NCBI RefSeq assembly: GCF_003478035.1
Contig: NZ_QUEP01000007.1
Span: 160,946 to 224,945 of the forward strand
Length of the DNA stretch: 64,000 nucleotides
Reading direction: 5' to 3'
Origin: Clostridium sp. OF03-18AA
GTDB lineage: Bacteria; Bacillota; Clostridia; Lachnospirales; Lachnospiraceae
In this document: positions 1 to 8,660 of the stretch, piece by piece
How the letters are laid out: each line of letters starts with the position of its first letter
Numbering within the stretch: position 1 is the first letter of the stretch
The notes under the pieces: model-generated
Told to the model about the DNA's origin: nothing
The model's database searches: none
Seen by the model: the letters and a program-made list of their open reading frames with translations, nothing else
Translations under genes and position numbers: made by a program

Positions 1-544
1 GCTGTAAGATCGCCCCCGTCGTCTGCGGATCCAGGGCGCTCGTCGCCTCATCGCAGAGGAGAACTTTCGGATCATTCGCAAGCGCTCTCGCGATCGCAAC
101 TCTCTGTTTCTGTCCGCCGGAAAGCTGACTCGGATACGCATTCTCTTTTTCTGCGATATCGACAAGCTCTAAAAGCTCCCGCACTTTCGCCTTGATCTGT
201 GCTTTGGAAAGTCCGCTTCCCTTTAACGGGTAAGCGACATTCTCTCCGACTGTTCTGGATCTCATCAGGTTGAAATGCTGGAAAATCATTCCGATCTTCT
301 TTCTCGCTTCCCTGAGTTCTTTCGCCGGAAGATCCGTGAGAACTTTTCCGTCAACCGTGACGGTTCCGCTCGTCGGTCGTTCCAGTAAGTTGATACATCG
401 CACCAGTGTGGATTTTCCGGCACCGGAGAATCCGATGATACCGAAGATCTCACCACTCCTGATATGGAGTGTGACATCAGAGACCGCATGGACTTTTTCC
501 GCACCGGTATCAAACGTCTTTGTAATATGGTCTAACTGAATCAA
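1..544 (-). CDS. metN: Methionine ABC importer ATP-binding protein MetN, 3' part cut off by the window
   Basis: This is the nucleotide-binding subunit of a methionine uptake ABC transporter; 181 codons are visible and the C-terminus, including the ACT-like regulatory domain usual in MetN, lies outside the window. I see Walker A (GFSGAGKST, residues 38-46), the signature LSGGQ and Walker B followed by DEATSALD. The start is a TTG at 542-544 placed just after a strong GGGAGG; no ATG fits the conserved N-terminus, which begins [10 protein letters not shown]. The permease (MetI) and binding protein (MetQ) would be expected downstream, left of position 1. The MetN assignment over other amino-acid importers rests on the overall N-terminal pattern and is good but not absolute. 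Confidence 0.82.
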   Translation of the reverse strand, partial: MIQLDHITKTFDTGAEKVHAVSDVTLHIRSGEIFGIIGFSGAGKSTLVRCINLLERPTSGTVTVDGKVLTDLPAKELREARKKIGMIFQHFNLMRSRTVGENVAYPLKGSGLSKAQIKAKVRELLELVDIAEKENAYPSQLSGGQKQRVAIARALANDPKVLLCDEATSALDPQTTGAILQ

Positions 545-616
545 TTTTATCCTCCCATGTACGTGTCAGCCGTACATTTTCTAATCTCTGTGTGTGCTAA
601 TAAGATACCACGTTTT

Positions 617-660
617 AACCTATTCGTCCAATATAGATAAGAAATAAGTTATTATAGGTT
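617..660 (-). promoter_or_regulatory. Inverted repeat upstream of metN, possible operator
   Basis: Two 7-base arms, AACCTAT at 617-623 and ATAGGTT at 654-660, face each other across 30 AT-rich bases in the metN upstream region. The spacing would suit a dimeric regulator such as a LysR-type protein. No SAM riboswitch or T-box structure is visible in the 110 bases before the gene, so control by a protein is the likelier option. This is inference from position and symmetry only. Confidence 0.3.
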
Positions 661-700
661 TTTTCTATAGCAAAGCGTTTTTTATCAATTCCCGCCACGC

Positions 701-742
701 AAAAAAGTACGGGGCAGCAACCATGTTCGCCGCCCTGTACTT
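701..742 (-). terminator. Rho-independent terminator of mrp
   Basis: Read on the minus strand, AAGTAC-GGGCGGC pairs with GCTGCCC-GTACTT and is followed by six T residues. It lies about 25 bases after the mrp stop codon. Confidence 0.85.
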
Positions 743-767
743 CGTGTTCTGATCTATTTCTCTTTTC

Positions 768-1613
768 TTACGCTTCTTCCACAGCCTTCACAGCCTGATC
801 AAGGAAATCCGCCTTCACATACTCGACCGTTCCCTCATCAACAGCCTTTGCGATCTCAGGACGGATCGGGATCTGCGCGAGAACCGGAATTCCGTATTCT
901 TTCGCGACTTCCTCGATACGGCTCTCTCCGAATACTGCGATCTTCTTTCCGCAGTCCGGACATTCGAGATAGCTCATATTTTCAACAAGTCCGAGGATCG
1001 GAACGTTCATCTTTTTCGCCATGTTGACGGCCTTCTCAACGATCATGGAGACAAGCTCCTGCGGGGATGTCACGATGATGATCCCGTTGACCGGAAGTGA
1101 CTGGAATACAGTAAGCGGCACATCGCCGGTTCCCGGAGGCATATCAACGAACATGTAGTCGATATCCTGCCAGAGTGTCTCACTCCAGAACTGTTTTACC
1201 GCACCGGCGATCACCGGACCACGCCAGATCACCGGATCTGTCTCATTCTCCAGAAGCATGTTGGAGGAGATCACATCGATCCCGGTGGAGGATGTCGCCG
1301 GAACAAGGAGTTTTCCGTCCGGTGTCACGGTCACGCCGTCATGGATCCCAAATGCATTCGGGATCGACGGTCCTGTGATATCGGCATCAAGGATTCCGAC
1401 TTTCGCACCTGTCGCGCGCATCCGGCATGCCATTAAGGATGTAACTAAAGACTTTCCGACGCCGCCTTTACCGCTGACTACTCCGATCACTTTCTTTACG
1501 GAACTCGCCGGATTTAACTTCTCAAGGAAGCTCTGCGGCTCGCTCGTTCTGCTTCCGCAGTTTGCGGAGCAGGTTCCGCAGTTATGGGTACAATTTTCTG
1601 CTGTTTCGCTCAT
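768..1613 (-). CDS. mrp: Mrp/NBP35-family iron-sulfur cluster carrier ATPase
   Basis: A 281-residue cytosolic P-loop ATPase of the Mrp/ApbC/NBP35 group, which binds and transfers Fe-S clusters to apoproteins. The deviant Walker A GKGGVGKS is at residues 48-55, and the conserved bridging CxxC (CPDC, Cys218 and Cys221) is near the end. The N-terminus carries four cysteines at 8, 12, 15 and 19, the extra cluster site of NBP35-like members rather than the DUF59 domain of many bacterial Mrp proteins. The gene stands alone between a terminator and a short repeat element, so it is probably transcribed singly. Confidence 0.92.
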   Translation of the reverse strand: MSETAENCTHNCGTCSANCGSRTSEPQSFLEKLNPASSVKKVIGVVSGKGGVGKSLVTSLMACRMRATGAKVGILDADITGPSIPNAFGIHDGVTVTPDGKLLVPATSSTGIDVISSNMLLENETDPVIWRGPVIAGAVKQFWSETLWQDIDYMFVDMPPGTGDVPLTVFQSLPVNGIIIVTSPQELVSMIVEKAVNMAKKMNVPILGLVENMSYLECPDCGKKIAVFGESRIEEVAKEYGIPVLAQIPIRPEIAKAVDEGTVEYVKADFLDQAVKAVEEA

Positions 1614-1644
1614 TACTATCTCACTTTCTAACTGTTATTCAGGC

Positions 1645-1777
1645 GTAACTGTTCAGTACCCTCACAGTTACGAGCAAAAATCCATTCCAGATCGGCTTCG
1701 CCGATGGGATTTTTGCCTCCAGACCTGTGTTTTATTACGGTCAGCGCAGCAAGTGCGCAGACCTACTGAATAGTTAC
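1645..1777. repeat. 133-bp element with 14-bp terminal inverted repeats (MITE-like)
   Basis: The ends are GTAACTGTTCAGTA (1645-1658) and TACTGAATAGTTAC (1764-1777), which match in 13 of 14 positions when one is inverted. Inside, GCAAAAATCC and GGATTTTTGC flank a second small hairpin built on ATCGGCttcGCCGAT, and another hairpin (CAGCGCA/TGCGCAG) lies near the right end. There is no coding potential. The structure resembles a non-autonomous miniature element or a folded regulatory repeat between mrp and the HPr gene. No second copy is evident in this window. Confidence 0.55.
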
Positions 1778-1850
1778 ATTCAAGCATACATTCTGCCTTG
1801 CATTTTATGTACAGAGCATAACCTGATCGTCCTGTACTGCTCTCCGGATC

Positions 1851-2114
1851 TTATTCCTTGAGTCCTGTCTCGATCAGATTGCAGACTGCTTCAATGGCCT
1901 CTTTCTCGTCCGGTCCGTCACAGTGGACGGTGATCTCATCGCCGCAGCGGATCCCGGATGCCATTACGTTTAATACGCTCTTCGCGTTGATTTCCTTTTC
2001 TTTATAAAAAATCATCACTTTAGAATCGAACTTCATGGATGTCTGGCAGAGCAGTCCCGCCGGGCGAAGATGAAGACCGGTCGGGTTTACGACTGTAACT
2101 TTTCTTTCTACCAT
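1851..2114 (-). CDS. HPr-family phosphocarrier protein
   Basis: An 87-residue HPr-type protein of the phosphotransferase system. The active-site segment GLHLRPA puts the phosphorylated histidine at residue 15 and the conserved arginine at 17, and the HPr kinase site is present as Ser46 in NAKSVLNVM. Both positions are exactly those of canonical HPr, so the protein can probably receive phosphate from enzyme I and serve in carbon-catabolite control. AGGAGG lies 9 bases before the ATG. It is a single gene, divergent from the MBL-fold hydrolase. Lachnospiraceae often carry several HPr-like genes; whether this is the main ptsH or a Crh-like copy cannot be told here. Confidence 0.92.
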   Translation of the reverse strand: MVERKVTVVNPTGLHLRPAGLLCQTSMKFDSKVMIFYKEKEINAKSVLNVMASGIRCGDEITVHCDGPDEKEAIEAVCNLIETGLKE

Positions 2115-2268
2115 TACCTAATTCCTCCTATTCTGATTGTAAGTTCATAAACAAGTAAAAACCGCCCCAAATGACCATTCCTCATTTACGACGTTTTTAT
2201 TCATGACCAGGCAGTTTCATTGTATACTACAATTCCCCTAATGTCAACGGAGCATCCCCCGGAATCGT

Positions 2269-2297
2269 TTGACATTTTCCCCTCACCGGGCTACAAT
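2269..2297 (+). promoter_or_regulatory. Sigma-A promoter of the MBL-fold hydrolase
   Basis: TTGACA (2269-2274) and TACAAT (2292-2297) are separated by exactly 17 bases. Transcription would begin near 2304, leaving a leader of about 95 bases before the start codon at 2400. Confidence 0.75.
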
Positions 2298-2399
2298 CAA
2301 AACAATATCGTGCACAAGCAACGTGTCCGGCCAGCCTTCACGATCCTGTCCCGACTGGAATGCCGGCACGTCCAAATATCCAACGAGGAGTTTTCCCCA

Positions 2400-3404
2400 A
2401 TGAAAATACTTGCCCCAAACTTATATAAGACCATCCTGACGAACAAAAACATGAGGACTTCATCCAGAAACCTCTATATTATAAAAGGCAGCGAACGAAG
2501 CCTCATGATCGACACCTCCTGGAACGTGCCGGAGTGTCTGTCGGAGATGGAACAAGCCCTGAGCGAGCTCTCCATCGACTGCAGGAATCTCGACATCTTC
2601 GTGACCCACAATCATGTAGACCACAGCGGCTATGTCTCCTTTTTCACCGACCGCGGCGCCCGGGCGTTCATGAATCCGGTAGAGATCGCAGCCTCTTCCG
2701 ACCGCTACCATCGTTTTTATGAGGACAATGATATGCGCCGCTCCTACACAAGTGAAGTCGGAGTCACAAAAGAACGGACTCCGGACGCATGGCAGGAGAT
2801 CAAGGCAGGCGCCGACCAGCTCGCCAGGGATAACAACGTGAATTTCGACTTTCCATTCACGCCCATCGCCCCCGGAGACCGTCTTTCTTACGGCGGTTAC
2901 GACTTCGAAGTCGTCTCCCTTGCCGGACACACCTCCGGTCAGTGCGGACTTGTTGAACGAAATGCAAAGTTATTCTTCTGCGCCGACCAGGTGATCCTCG
3001 GCCTTGTTCCCATCGTCATCACCTCAGGAAAGGATCAGCATCTCCTCACCGAATACTTCGCTTCCCTCAGGGAACTCGCATCTGATTACAGCGGATACCG
3101 TTTTCTCCCGGGGCACTACGGTGAATTCACAGAGATCAAAGAAGAGACCGACCGGATCATCGCCGGATACGGGGAGCGCTGCACACAGCTCCGTCAGGTA
3201 CTGGCAGAAAGTAATCGCCCGATGACTCTCCTGGAACTCGACCAGGCGCTCTACATCCAGCGCATGCAGACTTACCGCTACTCCTTCCTGTTCTCCTATC
3301 TCCACACCTGGCCAAAGCTCTTTTCCTGCCTCGACTGGCTTTTCGAGACCGGTGTGATCGACCGCACGGAAAAGGACGGAGTTTTGTACTGGTCTCTCCG
3401 GTGA
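2400..3404 (+). CDS. MBL-fold metallo-hydrolase
   Basis: A 334-residue metallo-beta-lactamase-fold hydrolase. The metal-binding motif THNHVDH supplies His70, His72, Asp74 and His75, with later metal ligands in AGHTSGQ and in a C-terminal PGHYGE segment. I start it at 2400, where GAGGAG precedes the ATG; an in-frame ATG at 2220 lies upstream of the promoter and cannot be used. The family is broad (glyoxalase II, lactonases, RNases), and the roughly 100-residue helical C-terminus does not identify the substrate. Its stop is only 3 bases from the stop of queH on the other strand, so the two transcripts must overlap or end inside each other. Confidence 0.85.
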   Translation: MKILAPNLYKTILTNKNMRTSSRNLYIIKGSERSLMIDTSWNVPECLSEMEQALSELSIDCRNLDIFVTHNHVDHSGYVSFFTDRGARAFMNPVEIAASSDRYHRFYEDNDMRRSYTSEVGVTKERTPDAWQEIKAGADQLARDNNVNFDFPFTPIAPGDRLSYGGYDFEVVSLAGHTSGQCGLVERNAKLFFCADQVILGLVPIVITSGKDQHLLTEYFASLRELASDYSGYRFLPGHYGEFTEIKEETDRIIAGYGERCTQLRQVLAESNRPMTLLELDQALYIQRMQTYRYSFLFSYLHTWPKLFSCLDWLFETGVIDRTEKDGVLYWSLR

Positions 3405-3407
3405 CGC

Positions 3408-4067
3408 CTATTCGCTGCGCCCGGTCCTCTCCTCCGCCTCTCTCTTCGAGAACACGCACCCGCAGTAATTCTGCCGGTACAGCGCGTGTTCTCTGGAGAG
3501 CTCCGTGGATCGCTTATATCCGTTTTTCTTCTTGAAATCCGACGGCAGAAATTCGATGCCGTACTCTTTTCCCATCTCTTCCCCGATCCGGTTCAGCCGC
3601 TCCGCATCTTTTAACGGGCTGATCGTGAGGGTCGTTGTAAAGAAATCGAACCCGCCGGCTTTTGCCTCCCTCGCAGCCTCGGAAAGGCGGAGTTTAAAGC
3701 ATTCCGTACACCGTGCGCCGCCTTCCGGCTCCTGTTCCAGGCCTTTTGCCGCCGTGTAGAAATCGTCCGGCACATACGTTCCCGCCACGAAATGGATCGG
3801 ATGGCGGTTCGCCTCGTTTTCCCACTCTCCGTTAAATTCCCGGATCAGGCGCTCCTGCTCCGAAGTCCGTTCCTCGTACTCGGACGGCGGGTAGATATTC
3901 GGATTGTAATAAAAGACCGTGATCTCAAAATACCGGGAGAGATATTCCAGGACATAACTGCTGCACGGTGCACAGCAGCTATGGAGAAACAGCGTCGGCA
4001 CCCCTCCCCCGCTCTGAAGTTCCTCCAGTTTTTTTTCTAATTCTTTCTGATAATTTCGTTTATTCAT
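3408..4067 (-). CDS. queH: Epoxyqueuosine reductase QueH
   Basis: A 219-residue protein of the QueH (former DUF208) family, which catalyses the last step of queuosine formation in tRNA, reducing epoxyqueuosine independently of cobalamin. The N-terminal HSCCAPCS motif (Cys31, Cys32, Cys35), the RCTECFKLRL motif and the C-terminal YCGC motif are the conserved metal and cluster ligands of the family. GGAG precedes the ATG at 4065-4067; the open frame continues upstream without a conserved sequence, so the shorter start is preferred. It is convergent with the MBL-fold gene. Confidence 0.92.
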   Translation of the reverse strand: MNKRNYQKELEKKLEELQSGGGVPTLFLHSCCAPCSSYVLEYLSRYFEITVFYYNPNIYPPSEYEERTSEQERLIREFNGEWENEANRHPIHFVAGTYVPDDFYTAAKGLEQEPEGGARCTECFKLRLSEAAREAKAGGFDFFTTTLTISPLKDAERLNRIGEEMGKEYGIEFLPSDFKKKNGYKRSTELSREHALYRQNYCGCVFSKREAEERTGRSE

Positions 4068-4078
4068 AAATTCTCCAA

Positions 4079-4162
4079 TGATAACAATCGAAAACACGCT
4101 TCGCGAGTTTCCCCTTGTTATCGTGACAGTCGCCAAAGTCTTGCGCAAGCGCAGACTTTGGC
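4079..4162. repeat. Two stacked hairpins between rpoD and queH
   Basis: GATAACAA and TTGTTATC (4079-4120) enclose a small stem around cacgcTTCgcg, and next to it CCAAAGTCT pairs with AGACTTTGG (4133-4162). The segment 4090-4109 recurs without mismatch at 61128-61147, so this is part of a dispersed repeat and not simply a terminator. Confidence 0.5.
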
Positions 4163-4189
4163 TCGTTGTTCGCGTAAATAAAGGAAGAG

Positions 4190-4221
4190 AAAAAAGGCAG
4201 CCGGATCTTCTCCTGCTGCCT
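4190..4221 (-). terminator. Rho-independent terminator of rpoD
   Basis: On the minus strand GGCAGC and GCTGCC pair and are followed by TTTTTTC, about 70 bases after the rpoD stop codon. Confidence 0.8.
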
Positions 4222-4292
4222 GTATCTCTTTTTCGGATCCACCAGACACATCCGCACCTGCGATCCGCTTTCATCTTTTTTGAAACGAGTTT

Positions 4293-5417
4293 CTACAGGA
4301 AATCCCTGATCCGTTTGCTGCGGACCGGATTTCTGAGTTTCCGGAGCGCCTTCGCCTCGATCTGGCGAATACGTTCTCTCGTTACGTTGAACTCTTTTCC
4401 TACCTCTTCAAGTGTTCTCGGATGTCCATCCTCAAGACCAAATCGAAGCACGATGACCTGACGCTCTCTCTCTTTGAGATCGCCTAATAATGCATCGATG
4501 TGCTCTCTCAGCATTACAGACTCTACATTTCCCTCCGGGGTAACCGCGTTGCTGTCCGCAACAAAATCGCCCAGGTTGGAGTCATCCTCCTCACCGATCG
4601 GAGTCTCCAAGGATGCAGGTTCTCTTGCGATCTGCATGATCTCCATGACCTTGTCCTCTGACATATCAAGCGCTTCCGCAAGCTCTGTCACGGACGGCTC
4701 ATAGCCAAGTTCCAGGGTCAGCTTTCTCTGCATCTTTGACATCTTGTTGATCGTCTCTACCATATGAACCGGAACACGGATCGTTCTCGCCTGATCTGCA
4801 AGCGCTCTCGTCACGGACTGACGGATCCACCAGGTTGCATATGTACTTAACTTATATCCTTTTGTATAGTCGAACTTCTCAACGCCCTTAATAAGACCAA
4901 GGTTTCCTTCCTGAACAAGATCCAGGAAACTCATTCCACGTCCTGTATAACGCTTTGCGATACTTACAACAAGACGCAGGTTTGCCTCGATCAGGCGCTC
5001 TTTCGCAGACTCATCTCCCTCTGCCTTTCTCTTCGCGAGACGAAGCTCCTCATCCGCGGAAAGAAGCGGCACAGTACCGATCTCCTTTAAATACATGCGG
5101 ACCGGATCTTCTGTTCCGATACCTTCCAGAAGGTCGATGGCGTCTAAGTCAATGTCCTCTCCGTCCTTGTCTTCACGGTAGTCATCATCCAGATCGTCCA
5201 GAAGCATGGAATCATCCGCAAGCATTGCGTCATCGATTACCGGCACAACATCAATATTGTTATGCTCCAGGTAATTATAAATTTCGTCCATCTGCTCCGG
5301 TCCGAGGTTATCTCCGGCAAAAAAGTCGTTGATCTCCGTCGCGTCAAGGGCATTCTGTTTTGACTTGCCGAGTGCGACAAGTTTCTTAAGTTTGTCTAAA
5401 AATACTTCTTTTTCCAC
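4293..5417 (-). CDS. rpoD: Primary sigma factor RpoD (sigma-A)
   Basis: A 374-residue housekeeping sigma-70 factor. Region 1.1 is a short acidic N-terminal domain (1-100), region 1.2 begins at [11 protein letters not shown], region 2 holds the core-binding and -10 recognition segments ([21 protein letters not shown]), and region 4 ends with the -35 reading helix [17 protein letters not shown]. The start is a GTG with AAAGGA upstream. In many Firmicutes rpoD follows dnaG; here no primase gene is adjacent and the upstream neighbour is a lipid kinase gene, so rpoD seems to be transcribed alone. The full set of regions argues against an alternative sigma factor. Confidence 0.97.
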   Translation of the reverse strand: MEKEVFLDKLKKLVALGKSKQNALDATEINDFFAGDNLGPEQMDEIYNYLEHNNIDVVPVIDDAMLADDSMLLDDLDDDYREDKDGEDIDLDAIDLLEGIGTEDPVRMYLKEIGTVPLLSADEELRLAKRKAEGDESAKERLIEANLRLVVSIAKRYTGRGMSFLDLVQEGNLGLIKGVEKFDYTKGYKLSTYATWWIRQSVTRALADQARTIRVPVHMVETINKMSKMQRKLTLELGYEPSVTELAEALDMSEDKVMEIMQIAREPASLETPIGEEDDSNLGDFVADSNAVTPEGNVESVMLREHIDALLGDLKERERQVIVLRFGLEDGHPRTLEEVGKEFNVTRERIRQIEAKALRKLRNPVRSKRIRDFL

Positions 5418-5561
5418 TGAATAACGTCCTTTCAGGTTGGGGCTTGCTCAAACTGCTCCACGATAGTTCATTATATACCATCCAGCGACATTTTTCAACT
5501 TTTTTCCTTGAATTTTTCACTGATTTTTAGCATATTCGAAATATCTCATGCCGCTTTGCGA

Positions 5562-6491
5562 TCAGTTTTCCGTCTTCTCTTCCTTTTTTTCCGGTTCCGG
5601 GCTGCAGCTCAGAGTAACTGCTTCCTTTACATTCTCGATCTTCGCCTCTTTTACCGCCCCGCCGAACTCACCGTCGAGGACCCACGGGACATCCTCATCT
5701 GCAGTCACCGTGAATTTTGATGACTTGAACCGGATCATATCCTTATTTTCCTGTTCCGGGAACAGGAGGAGTCCGCTTAAGATGTTTGGAAGGTCCACCG
5801 GTGACTTCGGTGTCCGGATAAACAAGCCCTCAAACAGACCGTCATGGAACGAAACATCCTTCGGAGCGAGTCCGCTGAATCCGCCGACACTCGTGGTATT
5901 TGTCACCATTCCGAAGATAAATTCCCCGTCTGCCTCGCCGTCATCCCATGCAATATGCATTTTATAAGACTTCAGCTTTCCCAGCGCCTTGATTGATTCC
6001 AGGATATACGCCTGATGTCCGAGAACATTTTTGACATCCTGCGGCGTACTGTAGGAAACCTCAGTAAACGCTCCGAACGCTGCGATATACACAAAATACC
6101 TCTGATCCCCGAATTTTCCGATATCGACACCGTAGGATTTACCGCTCACCACATCCCGCGCTGCCTCCGTGAGGTTTGCAGGGATCTTTAAACTTCTTGC
6201 AAAATCGTTCGTGGAACCGGACGGAAGATACCCGATCTCCGGTCGTTTTTTTAACTTCATGATGCCGGAGATCACGCTGTTTAATGTGCCGTCCCCGCCG
6301 CTGCAGACAAAAAGCTCTACCTCACTGCCATACTCCTCGGCGATCTTTGCCGCATCTCCCGGCTCCTGGGTCACATAGACGGACGGCAGATAACCTGCCC
6401 TGCAGAAGATCCCGAGGATATCGGATAACTGATTTTTAATGGCTTCCTTCCCTGAACGGGGATTAAAAAGAAATATCATTTTTTTCATCAT
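5562..6491 (-). CDS. Diacylglycerol kinase-family lipid kinase (YegS/DagK type)
   Basis: A 309-residue lipid kinase of the DAGK-catalytic fold. The N-terminal strand IFLFNPRSG and the nucleotide-binding GGDGT motif at about residues 65-69, followed by a PSGSTNDFARSL loop, are diagnostic. Such enzymes phosphorylate diacylglycerol released by lipoteichoic acid synthesis, or related lipids. I choose the ATG at 6489-6491, with GGAG 7 bases upstream, rather than a TTG directly after the mutY stop. It is the last gene of the nadE-to-mutY run and may be cotranscribed with mutY. Confidence 0.88.
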   Translation of the reverse strand: MMKKMIFLFNPRSGKEAIKNQLSDILGIFCRAGYLPSVYVTQEPGDAAKIAEEYGSEVELFVCSGGDGTLNSVISGIMKLKKRPEIGYLPSGSTNDFARSLKIPANLTEAARDVVSGKSYGVDIGKFGDQRYFVYIAAFGAFTEVSYSTPQDVKNVLGHQAYILESIKALGKLKSYKMHIAWDDGEADGEFIFGMVTNTTSVGGFSGLAPKDVSFHDGLFEGLFIRTPKSPVDLPNILSGLLLFPEQENKDMIRFKSSKFTVTADEDVPWVLDGEFGGAVKEAKIENVKEAVTLSCSPEPEKKEEKTEN

Positions 6492-6512
6492 GATCACGCT
6501 CCATACTTTCAA

Positions 6513-7667
6513 CTAGCTCTCGCAGCTGTCCATTGTCTGCGCAGCTGCAATCTTTCTATAAGCCGCAAACGCATTCGGGATCGGATACTTTTCCTTCAGC
6601 TCTTCCCGATCTGCAAACAGCAGTCCCGGAATTTCTTCTGTTACACGGATCAGATATCCGCTCATATGCCATTCCACATGGCTGAAAATATGCTTTGCCG
6701 TCGGGAGTTCTTTCTCGATCACAGCTCTGCATTTCATCTGTTCCAGCACTTCTTTCCCGGAAAGTTTTCCCTCCAGGTTCGGGAACTCATAGAGGGATGC
6801 CAGAAGCCCTGTGTCATCCCGCTTTCTAATGGCTATTTTATCCCCGTATTCCACTAATAATACGGTCTTTTCCTCTATTTTCCTTTTCTTTTTCGGTGTT
6901 TTCACCGGGATCTCTGCGGTCAGAGCCTTTTTTCTCGCCTCACAGACGGTATAGAACGGGCACGGTGCTCCGCAGAGCGGCGCTCCGTTCGGCACACAGA
7001 CGATCGCTCCCGTCTCGATGAGAGCCTGGTTGAAGTCCCCGGCTTCTCCTTCTTTTAAAGTTTTCAGGGTCTCCTCCACCGCCAGTTCCATCTTCTTTTT
7101 CACTGCCTGCTTTAAGATATCCTCATAGCTTCCCGCCACTCTTGACAGGACCCGCATAACATTTCCGTCAACTGCAGGGACAGGAAGACCAAACGCGATG
7201 GAGCCGATCGCTCCCGCCGTGTAACTTCCGATCCCGGGAAGTAAGAGAAGCGCCGCGTGGTCTGCCGGAAGCGCTCCTCCGTATTCGGAGACGATGATCT
7301 CTGCCGCTTTTTTCAGATTTCTCGCTCTGCTGTAATAGCCAAGACCTTCCCAGCACTTGAAAAGTTCCTCTTCCTCACAATCCGCCAGCGCCTGCACGGT
7401 CGGAAAGTGTTTCATGAAGCGGGCAAAGTACGGTTTTACTGCCTCGACTCTCGTCTGCTGCAGCATAATCTCCGAGATCCAGATCCGGTAGGCATCCCGG
7501 TTCTCACGCCACGGGAGATCTCTCCTGTTTTCCCGATACCACGAAAGGAGCGGTCCTCTCGCGGCATCCAGACGCTCCGTCAGGGTGAGGTTCTTCTCAT
7601 CCGGAAAGATTTTCTGGAGGCCGGAATAGAGATCCGCCCCCGAAACATTCATTTCTTCCTTATACAT
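6513..7667 (-). CDS. mutY: A/G-specific adenine glycosylase MutY
   Basis: DNA repair enzyme of about 384 residues that removes adenine opposite 8-oxoguanine. The helix-hairpin-helix motif LPGIGSYTAGAI and the catalytic aspartate in VDGNVMRVL are present, followed by four cysteines of the Fe-S cluster loop and a C-terminal NUDIX-like recognition domain. The cysteine spacing reads C-x7-C-x3-C-x5-C, slightly longer than the usual C-x6-C-x2-C-x5-C. The ATG at 7665-7667 has GGAG 9 bases upstream; an ATG two codons earlier is too close to it. The gene overlaps the end of birA, so translational coupling is likely. Confidence 0.95.
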   Translation of the reverse strand: MYKEEMNVSGADLYSGLQKIFPDEKNLTLTERLDAARGPLLSWYRENRRDLPWRENRDAYRIWISEIMLQQTRVEAVKPYFARFMKHFPTVQALADCEEEELFKCWEGLGYYSRARNLKKAAEIIVSEYGGALPADHAALLLLPGIGSYTAGAIGSIAFGLPVPAVDGNVMRVLSRVAGSYEDILKQAVKKKMELAVEETLKTLKEGEAGDFNQALIETGAIVCVPNGAPLCGAPCPFYTVCEARKKALTAEIPVKTPKKKRKIEEKTVLLVEYGDKIAIRKRDDTGLLASLYEFPNLEGKLSGKEVLEQMKCRAVIEKELPTAKHIFSHVEWHMSGYLIRVTEEIPGLLFADREELKEKYPIPNAFAAYRKIAAAQTMDSCES

Positions 7668-8640
7668 ATCCATAGACTCCGCGGACTGAAACTTCCCCGG
7701 AGATAATCTCCTTTAACGTGCCGTCAGCGAGACGTACAAGCAATGCGCCTTCCTTGTTGATCCCCTCGGAAACGCCGCGGAACTCGCCCGCCGGGTCCAG
7801 GACACACACCTCATTGCCGAGATTTACGAGATTCGCATTGTACTCCTCGATGAGTCCCGACATATCCTGAGTCTTGATAAACGTGTCATAGTATCCCTCA
7901 AAGGCCTCCATGATCGCTGCGATGATCTCGCTTCTCTTCTGGATCTTTCCGCTCTCTATGTAGAGGGAAGTTGCGGTAGCCTTAATGTCGTCCGGGAAAT
8001 CCTTCTGGTTTACGTTAATGCCGATTCCCGGGATCACATACTGGATCTCCATGAGTTCCGTGCTCATCTCCGTCAGGATCCCGCAGATCTTCTTCTTATT
8101 CAATACAAGATCGTTCGGCCATTTGATCTCCGATTTCAGTCCCGTCGATATTTCAATTCCCTTTTTCGCCGCAAGAGCCATGACCAGCGTCAGCATCGAC
8201 GCAGCCAGCGGATCGATCTGAGGTCTCAACAGCATGCTCATCCAGATCCCGACTCCCGCAGGGGATGTCCAGACACGGCCCCGTCTTCCCTTTCCTCCAA
8301 GCTGCTGTTCCGCAACTGCCAGAGTCCCGTGGGGCGCGCCCTGTTCCGCAAGGCTCCGGATCTCGTTGTTTGTGGAGACTGTCTCCTCAAAGAATACGAC
8401 ATTCTCTCCTGCCCACTTCGTATGGATCGTACTTTCCAACTCTTCCTTCGAGAGCACATCCGCAGATCCTTTCAGAATATATCCTTTATTCCGGACCGCT
8501 TCAATCTCATAGCCCTCTTCTTTCAGCTGATTGATCACCTTCCAGATTGCTGTCCTCGATACACCGAACTTCTCACAGAGCTCCTGTCCGGAAATATAGC
8601 CGTCTGTCTCTTTTAATAATTTCAGGATTTCTCCCTTCAT
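7660..8640 (-). CDS. birA: Biotin--[acetyl-CoA-carboxylase] ligase / biotin operon repressor BirA
   Basis: A 326-residue two-function protein: an N-terminal winged helix (residues 1-60, with SGQELCEKFGVSRTAIWK) and a biotin protein ligase domain with the biotinyl-AMP loop GGKGRRGRVW, the KWPNDL segment and the small C-terminal SH3-like domain. It attaches biotin to carboxylase subunits and can repress biotin genes. GGAGG lies 7 bases before the ATG at 8638-8640. The presence of the DNA-binding domain marks it as the regulatory class. It overlaps mutY. Confidence 0.95.
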   Translation of the reverse strand: MKGEILKLLKETDGYISGQELCEKFGVSRTAIWKVINQLKEEGYEIEAVRNKGYILKGSADVLSKEELESTIHTKWAGENVVFFEETVSTNNEIRSLAEQGAPHGTLAVAEQQLGGKGRRGRVWTSPAGVGIWMSMLLRPQIDPLAASMLTLVMALAAKKGIEISTGLKSEIKWPNDLVLNKKKICGILTEMSTELMEIQYVIPGIGINVNQKDFPDDIKATATSLYIESGKIQKRSEIIAAIMEAFEGYYDTFIKTQDMSGLIEEYNANLVNLGNEVCVLDPAGEFRGVSEGINKEGALLVRLADGTLKEIISGEVSVRGVYGYV

Positions 8641-8660
8641 CTCATTACCTCCAACAGTTC

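Noticed and set aside
545..767. SAM riboswitch or T-box before metN
   Set aside because: The region before metN is too short and lacks the conserved helices; only a simple inverted repeat is visible.
2220..2399. N-terminal extension of the MBL-fold hydrolase from the ATG at 2220
   Set aside because: A good promoter lies inside this stretch, downstream of that ATG, and the family sequence begins after 2400.
4068..4274. N-terminal extension of QueH
   Set aside because: The 69 extra residues include the rpoD terminator and hairpin repeat, and are not conserved in the family.
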